Shown piece after piece: positions 61,794 to 64,000 of a stretch of DNA of 64,000 nt. The stretch comes from Urechis unicinctus (Eukaryota > Annelida > Polychaeta > Xenopneusta > Urechidae), in assembly GCA_034190875.2 (NCBI GenBank), contig CM067355.1, positions 37,028,494-37,092,493 of the forward strand. The letters run 5' to 3'. Numbering within the stretch: the first letter of the stretch is position 1; the number at the start of each line of letters is the position of its first letter. The translations under genes were made by a program, and so were the position numbers. The notes under the pieces were generated by a model, which was not told where the DNA came from, did not search any database, and saw nothing but the letters and a program-made list of their open reading frames with translations.

Positions 61794-63218
61794 ATGAAGA
61801 CGCGAATCAACTTTTTTCGTCTGGTCGCATATTGGATCATGCTTTCAGTGTTTGCTTATTTTCTGATCCATCGGAACGGATTGGCTAGCAGGATGCCTGA
61901 AAGTGAAAATCAAAAGGAAAACTCCATCACGACCACGAACTCTCCGACAACTGCCCATCAATCTGCAATCCATACGTTGCCTGAGCAGGTTGAATCTTTG
62001 GGATGCCCGTTCGATTGGCCCAGCCAACACATTGATGCATCGGGATTCAGGATGCTGAACGAGGAGAGTTACGTCTACTCAGCATTTTATGACAATCGTT
62101 TCAGCCCTGCCGTTATACGAGTGGTAGGTCTTTCGGATAACGTGACCCGATATTCGCCACCTTTATGTGTCGTTTGGTACAGTAAGACCGATTGTGATGT
62201 GCTGCGCGCGACTATAAAGAGAGTGGAGATGCGCAATAACCTGAAGTAAGTTAGTTCATGATACTTAAATCAATCATATGTTAAAATTCACTGCTTGCGA
62301 TTCTTACTTGAATTCATGTTGTCTCAGGAACCCGTCCTCGATCTATTTATGTCCAACACAACGAGAAGACACTCCTTCTCATATATCGCTGGCCGATGGT
62401 ATGCGTTCGCGAATGGAGGCTACACTTCCAGTACGCAATACAGCGCCGCATGATGGAGCCAAATTCAATTTTATTGTCTGCATACATAAGGCCTTCTACG
62501 GATGCTATCCATCATCAAGGCTTCTTGTGGAATTTATTGAAGTATACCGAATGCTCGGGGCGGACAAGATTATTCTTTATAATGCTACCAGTAGCTGTGG
62601 CTTGAAGTCTGTGATGGCACGGTACGCGAATGATAGAGGTATTGAGCTTCACCAATGGAGACTTCCAGTGCACGTTTAAAACGCATGCTTTCGCACAGCC
62701 AGCTCTCATCAATGATTGCATTTATAGGTATATGCACGCAACTAGATATCTGGCCTTAGTAAATGTAGATGAATTCATGATACCTAGAAAACACAACAAT
62801 TTGATTGACTTGCTCGACCAAGGGCATTGTAATGGTGCTGGAGAACAGCTCTTCCAGAATGCCATATTTTCTCTTCATAGTCCAATAAGTACTCAGCTGG
62901 TAAACAATAAGACACTGGCGCGGCTACAATCTGTTGCGTTAGGATATACGACACGTTCAGAAGTGTGGGGGATCAGATGCCCGGGCTAAATGCGTCGTGC
63001 AGCCACAACAAGTGATAGCTAGTCAGATCCATGGCAGCAGCACCCTCATGTTCGGCTCTAACAGCTGTGTCGTTCCAAGCCATGAGGGTCTAAGTCATCA
63101 TTACTCGATGCGGTCGCTGGACCCCCGAAATTCTACTGTCGATAACATCATTGGCAAATTTAAGGATAGCATAGTTGATCGTTTGAATAAGGCAATTTCT
63201 GCGGATTTTGAAGAATGA
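61794..63218 (+). pseudogene. Glycosyltransferase family 92 (DUF23) gene with two frameshifts
   Basis: Exon 1 is 61794-62245 and exon 2 is 62328-63218, separated by an 82-base GT-AG intron (AA|GTAAGT ... CTCAG|G). I chose ATG 61794 because MKTRINFFRLVAYWIMLSVF places a type II signal anchor at the N-terminus, as expected for a Golgi enzyme; upstream in-frame Mets also exist. The lumenal part has CPFDWPSQHIDASGF, CVVWYSKTDCDV, FNFIVCIHKAFYG, LLVEFIEVYRMLGADKIILY, then ALINDCIYRYMHATRYLALV and NVDEFMIPRKH (the D-x-D-like site reads N-V-D). Frame changes near 62676 (at GTTTAAAA) and near 62960 interrupt it. The ending is CVVQPQQVIASQIHG and a tail to TGA 63216-63218, about 447 residues. GT92 enzymes add galactose to glycans. 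The gene may be a pseudogene or carry assembly indels. Confidence 0.8.
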
Positions 63219-64000
63219 ACAAAAAATATCAACATTTTGTCACATTAATATGATTCCAATGATCAATATAAACCTAACACTGACCACAATGGGTATTAAG
63301 AAGTTTGTCTTTATTTGTTTTATGTATCAATATGATTTTCGTATGAATACTTATAAGTATGATATCTCCAGCTTATATCTAACTCGAGCCTTGAATGTGA
63401 AATGGAACATGTCATACATGCACGTAGTCAAAGGAACGAGAACTGTATTACGTGAAACTATGTGAACTCCAAAGGGGGTCAGGTGTCCTCAAATAATCTA
63501 ATGTGAATATGTAGATAATAAAATACTCTTCTAGCATCGCCTATGCACTGATCTCTATAGCGCTGCATACTTCGTTGACCTATGACCTTCACTGATAAGA
63601 GTGACAATAAACATCTATGAGTGCATTTCTGCAGTGCATACACTGCGCACCATGACTTGTATCGAATAAACACTCTATATTATCATTAAAGACCAAGGTC
63701 GAATCTAGACACGCAGAATAATACATGCTATGGGAGGGATAGTTCGACCTTGTGTACCTTGTGTTCGGCTCGCACCGGTTTTTGTTCATGCAAAATACAA
63801 TATTCGTAAATTCACGCAAAATGGGATCTACCCAGGAAAGTTATCCGCAACTAATTGTAAAAAAACTGGAGCGTTGTCAATCCTATATATTGGTCTACAA
63901 TGGCAATGAAATCTCGAACCAGACAAGTATGGTCCACATATTGAATGGGAGAGTCTAATTAGCAGCGCTTTCTCATCTCGATGATCAAAGCCCCTAACGA
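63219..64000. other. Glycosyltransferase 3' flank; AATAAA at 63517
   Basis: AT-rich sequence after the stop. A canonical polyadenylation signal lies at 63517-63522. A 68-codon open frame at 63752-63958 has no recognised domain. Nothing else is supported. Confidence 0.35.

Overview
This is an intron-bearing, AT-rich animal nuclear sequence. It has long TA microsatellites, several minisatellites, a GPCR gene with nine coding exons, a family-92 glycosyltransferase gene with one short intron, a decayed CR1-like LINE and a decayed Polinton/Maverick-like element. The mix suggests an aquatic invertebrate, but the phylum cannot be fixed from the sequence. Most of the window is intergenic or repeat sequence, and only two host genes can be modelled with confidence.

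Layout. 1-4 kb: little coding, apart from a P2X7-C-terminal-like cysteine domain on the minus strand (about 2.0-2.35 kb) and a small hairpin MITE at 3.25 kb. 4.15-5.55 kb: a 17-bp minisatellite (about 50 units), then a 36-bp minisatellite. 7.65-8.14 kb: degenerate repeats and (TA)n. 8.9-9.1 kb: a CG-rich patch with CCAAT boxes, a possible promoter. 10.41-13.35 kb: a complete rhodopsin-class neuropeptide GPCR of the vasopressin / neuropeptide S / CCAP receptor group. Its nine exons sum to a multiple of three, and one intron is GC-AG. 16.7 kb: exactly six units of a 51-bp minisatellite.

20.42-28.22 kb: a compact, virus-like cassette with divergent transcription around 23.17 kb. Minus strand: an acidic/coiled-coil protein, a conserved structural protein, a fibre-like protein with a jelly-roll-like head, and a coiled-coil membrane protein. 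Plus strand: a probable major capsid protein, an A32/FtsK-type packaging ATPase, several small membrane or unknown proteins, a retroviral-type integrase and a Cys/His-rich protein. Nearly every gene carries stops or frameshifts; the ATPase is the intact exception. No polymerase B gene is seen. It reads as an endogenised Polinton/Maverick (adintovirus-like) element.

28.7-38.4 kb: a diverged repeat with a period of about 1.6-1.7 kb, not matched to any gene, plus a LINE reverse-transcriptase fragment at 34.8-35.45 kb. 39-40.6 kb: (TA)n blocks and a near-perfect hairpin. 45.4-47.2 kb: a degenerate tandem repeat and a palindromic MITE with 9-bp direct repeats. 48-51 kb: segments duplicated from 6-19 kb, with the GPCR absent from the copy. 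52.8-58.6 kb: a CR1-like LINE (minus strand) split by a 2.9-kb element with about 31-bp terminal inverted repeats and a 4-bp target duplication. That element carries a 330-417 aa ORF that I cannot assign to a family and is the best candidate for something undescribed. 61.8-63.2 kb: a GT92-family glycosyltransferase gene with two frameshifts.
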